Of a stretch of DNA of 12,465 nucleotides, positions 1 to 5,900 are shown in pieces. The position numbers and the translations under genes were made by a program. The DNA is taken from the NCBI GenBank assembly GCA_002452515.1, contig DKEN01000008.1, forward strand, positions 3,701 to 16,165, written 5' to 3'. The stretch is from Spartobacteria bacterium UBA6821 (GTDB lineage: Bacteria; Verrucomicrobiota; Verrucomicrobiia; Chthoniobacterales; UBA6821). Positions within the stretch are counted from its first letter, which is position 1, and the number at the start of each line of letters is the position of its first letter. The notes beneath the pieces were generated by a model that made no database searches, had not been told where the DNA came from, and saw only the letters and a list, made by a program, of their open reading frames with translations.

Positions 1-1349
1 TCCATGAACTGCGAGAGCTGGGAACGGCCAAAGAAATCACGCACAACGGCGCTCAGGGACTTTGGATTGATCAGCTTCTGCGGCGTGATGTGATCGATGG
101 AAGGGTCGTAGAGGGCCATGCGCTCACGCACAAGTCGCTCCGTACGGGAGAGACCGACGCGGCACTGATTGGCAAGGAGTTCACCCACGGTACGGACACG
201 GCGGCTACCAAGATGATCGATGTCATCGGTCATGCCGTCGCCACGACGGAGTTTCAGAAGATAACGCATCGACTCGACGATATCTTCCTTGCGGAGGACA
301 CGGTCATCGATCTTGGGATCAAGGCCCAGCTTCTGCTGGATCTTATGACGTCCGACACGACCGAGGTCGTAACGCTTGGCGTCAAAGAAAAGGCGCTTGA
401 GCATGCCGCGGGCATTCTGGACCGTTGGAGGATCGCCAGGGCGGAGTTTGCGGTAGATATCCTTGAGGGCCTCCTCCTCATTGTGGGCGGGGTCGCGCTT
501 GAGCGACTTGACGATCGTGTCGTCTTCCTTCGTGTCGATGACCTTGACGATGGTATGACCGGCGCGAAGCAGATCACGAACAATGGCGGGTGTCAGTGGC
601 TCGTAAGCGCGGGCAATGATGGCATCGCCTTCGCGGATGTCCTGCAGGAGCACCTTGGTGCCCATCTCTTCCTCGTCGAGTTTCTCGGAAAGTTTTAGGG
701 TCTCGATCTTGTAGAAAAGAGCGGCGATTTCCTCGTCCGTGGGATACCCCAACGCACGAAGGAAGGTGGTGGCCAGAAATTTACGGCGGCGTTTGCGTCG
801 ATCAAGATAGACATAGAGAAGGTCGTTCGTGTCGAACTGAACCTCCGTCCAGGAACCGCGGTCTGGAATGATCCGGAAACCGAAAAGCAACTTTCCGTTG
901 AGATGAATGTCGGATTCGAAGCAAATACCGGGAGAACGGTGCAACTGGCTGACAACGACACGCTCGGCACCATTGACAATGAAGGTGCCCTGTTTGGTCA
1001 TGAGCGGGATTTCGCCCATGTAGACTTTTTCTTCCTTCGTGGACTTCTCGTCCTTGTAGCGGAAAGTCACATAAAGAGGGGCGCTGTAGGTCTGGCCATC
1101 AACCTGGCACTCGACGGGACCGATTTTCGGCTCTTCCAGGCTGTAGCTGACAAAATCAAGGCTGGATTTTTCTTCGAAACCAAAAATCGGGAAGAACTCG
1201 CGGAAAACCGCCTGCAGCCCCACGTTCTTACGCTTGTTTGGCTCGACACCTGTTTGAAAAAATTCCTCGTAGGATTTGATCTGCAGTTCAATGAGATTCG
1301 GGGGCTGGATGGCCTCGTAGAGTTTGCCGAAGTTGATGCGGTCAGACAT
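1..1349 (-). CDS. rpoB: RNA polymerase beta subunit, N-terminal 449 codons (3' part beyond window)
   Basis: This is the beta subunit of the core RNA polymerase, which forms one side of the active-site cleft and binds rifampicin. My reading of the minus strand from the ATG at 1349-1347 gives one open frame to the window edge with no stop or frameshift. It begins MSDRINFGKLYEAIQPPNLI and carries classic beta landmarks in order: GTFIVNGAERVVVSQLHRSPG-type protrusion motif (about residues 120-140), GRVGRHKIQQKLGL, IDHLGSRRVRTVGELLANQ, and RTERLVRERM near residue 415. The visible part stops at FGRSQLSQFM, the first residues of the rifampicin-resistance region, so the catalytic half lies outside. 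No clear Shine-Dalgarno site precedes the ATG. It follows rplL on the same strand after a 344-nt structured gap, the conserved rplJL-rpoBC order. Identification is essentially certain. Confidence 0.97.
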   Translation of the reverse strand, partial: MSDRINFGKLYEAIQPPNLIELQIKSYEEFFQTGVEPNKRKNVGLQAVFREFFPIFGFEEKSSLDFVSYSLEEPKIGPVECQVDGQTYSAPLYVTFRYKDEKSTKEEKVYMGEIPLMTKQGTFIVNGAERVVVSQLHRSPGICFESDIHLNGKLLFGFRIIPDRGSWTEVQFDTNDLLYVYLDRRKRRRKFLATTFLRALGYPTDEEIAALFYKIETLKLSEKLDEEEMGTKVLLQDIREGDAIIARAYEPLTPAIVRDLLRAGHTIVKVIDTKEDDTIVKSLKRDPAHNEEEALKDIYRKLRPGDPPTVQNARGMLKRLFFDAKRYDLGRVGRHKIQQKLGLDPKIDDRVLRKEDIVESMRYLLKLRRGDGMTDDIDHLGSRRVRTVGELLANQCRVGLSRTERLVRERMALYDPSIDHITPQKLINPKSLSAVVRDFFGRSQLSQFM

Positions 1350-1417
1350 GGTGCAGGATCGGTGGTATCGCGGGGTTGTCGCTTGGGATCGCCGTAATGG
1401 CAGCCTCTTCCTTAGTA

Positions 1418-1441
1418 GCTAGAGCCAAAATTGGCTGGAGC
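1418..1441. promoter_or_regulatory. 24-bp near-palindrome in the rpoB leader
   Basis: The sequence has the form GCT-2 nt-AGCCAA-2 nt-TTGGCT-2 nt-AGC, with a perfect 14-bp core at 1423-1436. It sits 69 nt upstream of the rpoB start, after the terminator-like hairpin. It could be an operator or a leader hairpin. The symmetry is seen directly; any function is inference. Confidence 0.4.
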
Positions 1442-1493
1442 AGAAAGAAAGAGAACGGGTTGTTCGCTCCGGGGGGAGACGGAAAATTGGGAA

Positions 1494-1509
1494 GTCGTTA
1501 AAACACGAC
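1494..1509. other. Small stem-loop between terminator-like hairpin and rpoB
   Basis: A 5-bp perfect stem (GTCGT at 1494-1498, ACGAC at 1505-1509) encloses a 6-nt loop. On the rpoB-sense strand it lies just downstream of the U-tract of the terminator-like hairpin at 1513-1549. It is part of a run of secondary structures in the rplL-rpoB gap and is too short to interpret alone. Confidence 0.3.
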
Positions 1510-1512
1510 AGT

Positions 1513-1549
1513 AAAAATAGCCGCCAGTCGCGTGATTCGCGCAGGCGGC
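1513..1549 (-). terminator. Intrinsic-terminator-like hairpin between rplL and rpoB (possible attenuator)
   Basis: Read on the minus strand, GCCGCC (1549-1544) pairs with GGCGGC (1525-1520). Inside it a second stem CGCG/CGCG closes a 5-nt loop, and the hairpin is followed at once by TATTTTT (1519-1513). That is the layout of a rho-independent terminator. Because rpoB must be expressed and lies only 163 nt downstream, partial termination (attenuation) is the likelier role; an attenuator in the rplL-rpoB gap is established for E. coli. A second promoter for rpoB is the alternative. Confidence 0.65.
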
Positions 1550-1628
1550 AACGGTCAATGAAGGAATAAAAGTCGTGGGACCGGGTTGCAGGGCTTGGGA
1601 CAGGTGGAACTTTTCTTTTTACGGTGAA

Positions 1629-1676
1629 CCGGCCATCGTGTCAATGGGATATTTTCCCATTCACGCCGATGACCGG
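1629..1676 (-). other. Long imperfect hairpin just after rplL (possible RNase III or stabilising structure)
   Basis: CCGG at both ends, CATCG/CGATG, GT/AC and AATGGGA/TCCCATT pair in register around a 5-nt loop, giving about 18 base pairs with two small internal loops and one mismatch. It begins about 17 nt after the rplL stop and has no U-tract, so it is unlikely to be a simple terminator. In E. coli an RNase III cleavage hairpin lies in this same gap, which makes mRNA processing a reasonable guess. The structure is seen; the role is inferred. Confidence 0.55.
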
Positions 1677-1693
1677 CTGAAAACCGCGAAGGA

Positions 1694-2074
1694 TTACTTG
1701 ATCTCAGCCTTGGCGCCAGCTGCTTCGATCTTCTTCTTGATCTCTTCAGCTTCTTCCTTGGTGGCGCCTTCCTTGATGGCTTTAGGGGCGCTCTCAACGA
1801 GGGCCTTGGCCTCAGCAAGACCGAGTCCTGGGACTGCGGCACGCACTTCCTTAATGACACCGATCTTGTTGGCTCCGACTTCCTTAAGGATGACGTCGAA
1901 GGTGGTCTTCTCCTCAACGGCAGCAGCAGGGGCAGCGGCTCCGCCGGCAGCGGCAACAGCGACTGGAGCTGCGGCGCTAACGCCCCACTTCTCTTCGAGG
2001 GACTTAACGAGATCAGCGATCTGAAGAACCGTCAGGTTGCTGAGTTGATCTACTATGGCTTGATTATCGGACAT
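1694..2074 (-). CDS. rplL: Large ribosomal subunit protein bL12 (L7/L12)
   Basis: This is the dimeric stalk protein of the 50S subunit, which recruits and activates the translational GTPases. The 126-residue product has the family's usual length and three-part layout. Residues 1-33 form the N-terminal dimerisation helices that bind L10. Residues 34-55 are an Ala/Pro/Gly-rich flexible hinge. Residues 56-126 are the globular C-terminal domain, including [39 protein letters not shown] and a Lys/Glu-rich last helix. The start is ATG at 2074. No Shine-Dalgarno site is visible; the upstream stretch is A-rich. It lies 168 nt after rplJ and 344 nt before rpoB. The high copy number of bL12 relative to beta fits with the terminator-like hairpin downstream. 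Confidence 0.97.
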   Translation of the reverse strand: MSDNQAIVDQLSNLTVLQIADLVKSLEEKWGVSAAAPVAVAAAGGAAAPAAAVEEKTTFDVILKEVGANKIGVIKEVRAAVPGLGLAEAKALVESAPKAIKEGATKEEAEEIKKKIEAAGAKAEIK

Positions 2075-2242
2075 GGTGTTTTTTTGGATTTTGATGACGT
2101 CGCGTCCCGAAGCCTCAGGACATTTGAGACCGACAGCCGTCGGCCCGACTATTCATCGTGTTATTTTTCCTTCACCCGTCGTGGCTTCGTACGCCGGGAG
2201 AAATTTGTTTTGGTTAGAAAATTATTGGTTGAATCCTGCAGG
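2075..2242 (-). other. rplJ-rplL intergenic region with three small stem-loops
   Basis: On the minus strand the 168-nt gap contains CCGAC/GTCGG with a 4-nt loop (2130-2143), then CCTGA/TCGGG with one G-U pair, then GACG/CGTC, all within about 65 nt of the rplL start. These could form a leader controlling rplL translation. No protein-coding frame in the gap looks real and no convincing promoter was found. Confidence 0.3.
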
Positions 2243-2854
2243 TTATTCAGCGGCAGGCGCCTCTGATGCAGGAGACTCGGCAACTGATACTCCCCCATCG
2301 GATACAGGCTCTGATGGGACTTCCGCAGCAGGTGCAGGAGCAGCAGGTGTCTTTTCGACAATAGCCTGAAGCACACGGGCCAGACTGGCAGCGGGCTCGT
2401 TGAGCGTGCGAACCAGCTGGGTCGCAGGCTGAAGTAGCAGACCGAGGAGCTGCGCTTGAAGGACTTCCTTGGAAGGAAGGTCGGCCAGCGCAAGAATCTC
2501 AGCCGTGCCAAGCACAGAATTATCGAGGATACCGGCGCGAACCTTCGGCTTCTCAAATTCTGAAGAGAAGCTCTTCAGGATCTTTGCGGAGGCACAGATA
2601 TCCTTTTCACCGACAACAAAGGCTGTCTGGCCGGTCAGGTGAACATCCAGTTCGGGATAACCGGCGTCCTTAATGGAACGACGGAGAAAGGTGTTCTTGA
2701 CGACTGTCAGCGAGGCTCCAGCCCCGCCGAGACGGGTGCGAAGTTCGGCAAAATGATTCACATTCATGCCGCCGTAATCGACGACGATCAGGAAGGGCGA
2801 GTTGTTGAGGCGAATTTTAACATCCTCGACAATTGTGGGTTTCTCAGGGCGCAT
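2243..2854 (-). CDS. rplJ: Large ribosomal subunit protein uL10
   Basis: uL10 is the base of the L7/L12 stalk: its N-terminal domain binds 23S rRNA beside L11 and its C-terminal helix carries the L12 dimers. Family features are MRPEKPTIVEDVKIRL at the start, FLIVVDYGGMNVNHFAELR (21-39), SLTVVKNTFLRRSI (48-61) and the stalk-binding helix near 150-168. The 203-residue length exceeds the roughly 165-175 usual in the family. The excess is a low-complexity Pro/Ala/Glu tail from about 169 to the end, unlike the helix-ended E. coli protein. The start is ATG at 2854 with an AAGGA site 8 nt upstream, the clearest Shine-Dalgarno site in this cluster. Only 26 nt separate it from rplA. Confidence 0.96.
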   Translation of the reverse strand: MRPEKPTIVEDVKIRLNNSPFLIVVDYGGMNVNHFAELRTRLGGAGASLTVVKNTFLRRSIKDAGYPELDVHLTGQTAFVVGEKDICASAKILKSFSSEFEKPKVRAGILDNSVLGTAEILALADLPSKEVLQAQLLGLLLQPATQLVRTLNEPAASLARVLQAIVEKTPAAPAPAAEVPSEPVSDGGVSVAESPASEAPAAE

Positions 2855-2880
2855 TGTAGTAGTCCTTGGTTCCTGGTTGG

Positions 2881-3579
2881 TTACTTGAGGAAGGGTGCGG
2901 CATCCACGGCGATACCGGGGAGCATGGTGGCCGCAAGCGTGAGACCTTCGACGAAGGCTCCCTTGGCGGTGGCCGGACGGGCCTTGATGATCGCCTCGAT
3001 GACAGCCTTGCCGTTATCGAGAAGTTGCTGCTCCGAGAAAGAGAACTTGCCGACGGGAACAGCGATGTTGGCGTTCTTATCGAGCTTGAACTCGACGCGA
3101 CCGGCCTTCACTTCCAAAACTGCCTTGGCTGTGTCATCGCTGACCGTACCTGTCTTTGGGTTTGGCATCAAACCACGGGGTCCGAGAACCTTACCAAGCT
3201 TACGCACCTCGACCATGGCGGCAGGGGTGGCGATGGCCACGTCAAAATCAGAGAAACCACCCTGAACTTTCTTCAGGAGATCCTCAAAACCGACAAATTC
3301 GGCACCGGCTTCCTGAGCGGCTGTCGCGGCTGCGCCTGTTGCAAACACTAGCACCCGGACATTCTTGCCACTGCCATGAGGGAGAGGGCAGGTTCCGCGA
3401 ACCATCTGGTCGCTCTGCTTGGGATCAACACCGATGCGAAGGGAGACCGTGACGGTCTGGTCAAACTTCGTCGGAGGCATCTTCTTGAGGAGGCCCAGGG
3501 CGTCGCTCAGGGGATACTTGCGGCCCTTCTCTACGAGGTCGTAGGCGGCGCGGTAGCGTTTGCTGCGTTTGTTTTGCAT
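2881..3579 (-). CDS. rplA: Large ribosomal subunit protein uL1
   Basis: uL1 forms the mobile L1 stalk that interacts with E-site tRNA, and in many bacteria it represses its own operon by binding mRNA. The 232-residue length is normal. The N terminus MQNKRSKRYRAAYDLVEKG is followed by FDQTVTVSLRIGVDPKQSDQ (39-58). The family signature KVLGPRGLMPNPKTGTV falls at 130-146 in the second domain, and FSEQQLLDN near the C terminus is also typical. The start is ATG at 3579. An AGGAGG lies about 28 nt upstream, too far to be its ribosome-binding site. It follows rplK by 67 nt and precedes rplJ by 26 nt, consistent with one transcript. Confidence 0.97.
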   Translation of the reverse strand: MQNKRSKRYRAAYDLVEKGRKYPLSDALGLLKKMPPTKFDQTVTVSLRIGVDPKQSDQMVRGTCPLPHGSGKNVRVLVFATGAAATAAQEAGAEFVGFEDLLKKVQGGFSDFDVAIATPAAMVEVRKLGKVLGPRGLMPNPKTGTVSDDTAKAVLEVKAGRVEFKLDKNANIAVPVGKFSFSEQQLLDNGKAVIEAIIKARPATAKGAFVEGLTLAATMLPGIAVDAAPFLK

Positions 3580-3646
3580 TGTTTTGGCAGTTCAAGCGGT
3601 CCTAAGACCTCCTGCGGTTTGGTGTTTGACGTGCTGAAACTTTGAT

Positions 3647-4072
3647 TTAGCCCTCGATCTCGATACCCATCTGGCGGGCAGTACCGCAGAGCGTGCGGAA
3701 AGCCGCCTCATCGTCGCGGGCATTCATATCCTTGATCTTGATCTTCACGAGATCCATGACCTGCTTCTTGGTGAGCTTGGCCACCTTGACTTTGTTCGGC
3801 TCTTTGGAACCGGAGGCGATGCCTGCAGCCTTCTTGAGAAGAATACCAGCTGGTGGCGACTTGGTGATGAAGGTGAAGGACTTGTCCTTATAAACGGTGA
3901 TGACAACGGGGAGAATGTCTCCAGCCTGCTTCTGCGTAGCTGCATTGAACTCCTTGCAGAATGCCATGATGTTGACACCCTGCTGACCGAGCGCAGGTCC
4001 TACCGGCGGCGCTGGGTTGGCCTGTCCGGCCGGGATCTGAAGCTTAATCTGTCCTGTGATTTCTTTGGCCAT
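3647..4072 (-). CDS. rplK: Large ribosomal subunit protein uL11
   Basis: uL11 binds the GTPase-associated centre of 23S rRNA together with the L10-L12 stalk. At 141 residues it is full length. The N-terminal domain contains [34 protein letters not shown] (10-43), with the proline-rich stretch typical of the family. The C-terminal rRNA-binding domain contains [19 protein letters not shown] (90-108) and ends [17 protein letters not shown]. The start is ATG at 4072 with no clear Shine-Dalgarno site. It is the first gene of this block on the minus strand. In most bacteria nusG precedes it; here the upstream neighbour is a divergent yqgE, so the transcript must start in the 228-nt gap. Confidence 0.97.
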   Translation of the reverse strand: MAKEITGQIKLQIPAGQANPAPPVGPALGQQGVNIMAFCKEFNAATQKQAGDILPVVITVYKDKSFTFITKSPPAGILLKKAAGIASGSKEPNKVKVAKLTKKQVMDLVKIKIKDMNARDDEAAFRTLCGTARQMGIEIEG

Positions 4073-4159
4073 GGCTTGATAGGGAAAGTGTCGCTAGTGG
4101 GTCTCGTTGCTGGATCTTTTCGGGAAGGTTTTCACGCCTGTTCCGGCGAAAAAGGGAGG

Positions 4160-4175
4160 TAATAGAACCCTATTA
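4160..4175. repeat. Inverted repeat over the candidate rplK -10 region
   Basis: TAATAG (4160-4165) and CTATTA (4170-4175) are perfect inverted copies separated by 4 nt. They cover the candidate -10 hexamer of rplK, where a bound repressor or an RNA hairpin could act. Confidence 0.4.
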
Positions 4176-4190
4176 GCCACAGAGGATCAA
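4161..4190 (-). promoter_or_regulatory. Candidate promoter for the rplK operon
   Basis: On the minus strand TTGATC (4190-4185, 4 of 6 to the -35 consensus) and TCTATT (4166-4161, 4 of 6 to the -10 consensus) are 18 nt apart. This would give a leader of about 80 nt before rplK. The -10 falls inside an inverted repeat (4160-4175) and the -35 overlaps a 16-bp palindrome (4187-4202). The match is modest. The best support is position: a strong promoter must lie in this gap because the neighbouring gene is divergent. Confidence 0.4.
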
Positions 4191-4202
4191 GAAATTTCTT
4201 GA
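4187..4202. repeat. Perfect 16-bp AT-rich palindrome in the rplK/yqgE gap
   Basis: TCAAGAAATTTCTTGA is its own reverse complement. It overlaps the candidate rplK -35 box and lies about 100 nt upstream of yqgE. A perfect 16-bp palindrome between divergent genes suggests a dimeric regulator site, though nothing identifies the regulator. Confidence 0.4.
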
Positions 4203-4232
4203 ATTTTTTGCAGTTTGCGTTTCTCAGCCTCA

Positions 4233-4269
4233 CAACACGATTTTCCCTGGAGGATGCAAGATCGTGTTG
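4233..4269. repeat. 9-bp inverted repeat with 19-nt spacer upstream of yqgE
   Basis: CAACACGAT (4233-4241) and ATCGTGTTG (4261-4269) are perfect inverted copies. The right arm ends 31 nt before the yqgE start and overlaps its candidate -35. It could be a hairpin or a two-half-site operator; no poly-T follows on either strand, so it is not a terminator. Confidence 0.4.
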
Positions 4270-4293
4270 AAAGCAGCACGAAAGCGCTACAGT
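4267..4293 (+). promoter_or_regulatory. Candidate yqgE promoter giving a leaderless or near-leaderless mRNA
   Basis: TTGAAA (4267-4272) and TACAGT (4288-4293) are 15 nt apart, a little shorter than ideal, matching 5 of 6 and 4 of 6 consensus bases. Transcription would begin about 7 nt later, at or next to the ATG at 4301. No Shine-Dalgarno site precedes that ATG, which fits a leaderless message. Weak but self-consistent. Confidence 0.3.
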
Positions 4294-4300
4294 ATTACTC

Positions 4301-4861
4301 ATGCGCCCGATGGATCCCCATCAAACAGATCAGACCGATCTGACCGGCTCCCTTCTGGTGGCTGTGCCGACCCTGCTTGATCCAAGCTTTCGTCGATCAA
4401 TCGTCTTCATCACCCGCCATGAAAGTGAAGGGGGCGCATTCGGAGTGATTCTCAACCGCCCCTGCGGCAGAAAATTGGGAGAGCTGACCGAATCTCCGGA
4501 CGACCTCAAGGAAGTTCCAGTCTTTGAAGGGGGGCCGGTGGAACAACAGCATCTTCTACTTGCACGAATCCTCCTCATGGAAAACGGCGCACGCTTTGAA
4601 TCCTTTGGCCGCGAGGAGCAAGAGACAATGTCAGACAATCATGGATTCCGCGCCTTCACCGGATACGCCGGCTGGTCGGCAGGCCAACTGGAAGCGGAAA
4701 TCGGCGAAAAATCGTGGCTGATCCTGCCACCCTCTGCACCGCTCCTCAGCACGGTCAACACCACGGAGGAAGGCATCGCCCGCTGGCGTTCCATCATGAA
4801 GGAAGTTGATCCCTGGTACCGTCTCCTTGCCGAAGCACCGGATGACCTGTCGTTGAATTAA
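4301..4861 (+). CDS. yqgE: YqgE/AlgH family protein (UPF0301/DUF179)
   Basis: This is a member of the YqgE/AlgH family, small cytoplasmic proteins of unsettled biochemical role, often found near ruvX (yqgF) in proteobacteria. The 186-residue length is normal for the family. Diagnostic stretches are LTGSLLVAVPTLLDPSFRRS (14-33), GGAFGVILNRPCGRKLGEL (44-62), VFEGGPVEQQHLLL (74-87) and FTGYAGWSAGQLEAEIGEKSWL (119-140), the last being the strongest family signature. The start is ATG at 4301; a second in-frame Met lies three codons on. It is the only plus-strand protein gene in the window, divergent from rplK and convergent with the SDR gene 17 nt downstream. No ruvX is visible nearby, so context gives no functional hint. 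Confidence 0.9.
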   Translation: MRPMDPHQTDQTDLTGSLLVAVPTLLDPSFRRSIVFITRHESEGGAFGVILNRPCGRKLGELTESPDDLKEVPVFEGGPVEQQHLLLARILLMENGARFESFGREEQETMSDNHGFRAFTGYAGWSAGQLEAEIGEKSWLILPPSAPLLSTVNTTEEGIARWRSIMKEVDPWYRLLAEAPDDLSLN

Positions 4862-4865
4862 AACC

Positions 4866-4888
4866 AAGGATTTAGGATTCAGATCCTT
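4866..4888. terminator. Possible weak bidirectional terminator between convergent yqgE and cerR
   Basis: AAGGAT (4866-4871) and ATCCTT (4883-4888) can pair, and a shorter GGAT/ATCC stem nests to one side. The site spans the 17-nt space between the convergent stops and the end of the SDR gene. There is no good U-tract on either strand, so this is a low-confidence call resting mostly on position. Confidence 0.22.
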
Positions 4889-5880
4889 CCTCGGGATTTC
4901 AACCATTCGGCGGTAGAACGCAAGGTTTCGGAAAAATCTCTACTAGGCTCCCAGTTGAAGCTTTCGGAAAAGTCGCCTCCATCACAAATCCACCGATCCG
5001 GCAGAATCTCCCGCACGCGATCAGGACCCAAGCTTGGTACGATATCACGCAGGGCCGGAATGACATCCAACACCCACGATACTCCCTGAATCGCGGCATG
5101 GGGTAACGGAAGGGTTATTCCACGGACATTGATCACCTCTGCGGCAGTGGCCAGAAGCAGCCCGTCGGTAATGGTTTGTTTTGCCGTCAGATAAAAAGGC
5201 TTTTGGCCTGGCACCCATTCGGACACCGCAGCCATGAGGAGCGCTTCGCAGAGATCTTCCACCGCGATCCAGCTGTAGTGTTTTTGCCTGAAGCCAGGCT
5301 TCACTCTCACCTCCCCTTTGGCCATTTTAAAAAGTGGAACAGTCGCGGCATCACGGGGACCGAGCACCATGGGTGGCCTGAGAATCAGAAGCCGCTCACC
5401 CAGTCTTTCCCTCAAGGCCCGCTCCATCGCCAGCTTGCTCTCTCCATAATAAGAAACAGGCATGTCCTGATGATCTGTCGTGCGCGCAATCTCGCCCTGC
5501 GGAGTCGGTCCTCCCGCAGCGAGTGATGAGAGCACGATCATCCGGGCATTCCCGGAAAGCCGGGCGGCAAGGTTAAGGCTCCCTGAGACATTGGTTTGAA
5601 AATATCCCTCCCGCTCGCGCCCAAAAAGTTGTCCCGCCGCATGAATCACCAGATCCGGGCGTACATCGGAAGGAAGTTCCCAGGTATTTTCCTCAACCCG
5701 GAAAATGGTCAAATTCCCGGGTATCCCGATCCCCTCGTCCGCCAGCTGATTCTGGAGTTTTTTTGGGTTCCTCACAGGAAGAATAATCCTGCTCCATCGG
5801 CTTCCCGTTTGCTCAGTGATCAGCCGAAGCAGCAGATTTCTCCCGACAAATCCTGTGGCACCTGTCAGGAGCAGTTCCAT
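4879..5880 (-). CDS. NAD(P)-dependent extended SDR, probable ceramide reductase (CerR-like)
   Basis: The product is an extended short-chain dehydrogenase/epimerase. Counting from the ATG at 5880 (333 residues), the Rossmann nucleotide-binding motif TGATGFVG is at 6-13, the substrate-side Ser pair in VLSSLAAGG at about 118-119, and the catalytic YxxxK motif (YGESK) has Tyr145 and Lys149. A TTG two codons upstream is also in frame, but ATG is preferred. It begins 20 nt after the acyltransferase stop and is the last gene of the operon. Annotated alone it would be called an NAD-dependent epimerase. Next to a serine palmitoyltransferase-like gene and a bCerS-like acyltransferase it matches the CerR described in Caulobacter, which reduces the 3-keto group of the acylated long-chain base to give dihydroceramide. 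SDR membership is certain; the CerR role is inferred from context. A nucleotide-sugar or hopanoid-type epimerase is the alternative. Confidence 0.75.
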   Translation of the reverse strand: MELLLTGATGFVGRNLLLRLITEQTGSRWSRIILPVRNPKKLQNQLADEGIGIPGNLTIFRVEENTWELPSDVRPDLVIHAAGQLFGREREGYFQTNVSGSLNLAARLSGNARMIVLSSLAAGGPTPQGEIARTTDHQDMPVSYYGESKLAMERALRERLGERLLILRPPMVLGPRDAATVPLFKMAKGEVRVKPGFRQKHYSWIAVEDLCEALLMAAVSEWVPGQKPFYLTAKQTITDGLLLATAAEVINVRGITLPLPHAAIQGVSWVLDVIPALRDIVPSLGPDRVREILPDRWICDGGDFSESFNWEPSRDFSETLRSTAEWLKSRGRI

Positions 5881-5900
5881 GAGCAATGAAACTGTGGGAC

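Noticed and set aside
90..1397. Long plus-strand open frames (90-698 and 903-1397) opposite rpoB
   Set aside because: The minus strand encodes clear RpoB sequence throughout; the plus frames are antisense shadows without recognisable domains.
3605..3612. AGGAGG on the minus strand upstream of rplA as its ribosome-binding site
   Set aside because: It lies about 28 nt before the rplA ATG, too far, and no alternative in-frame start fits the family N terminus.
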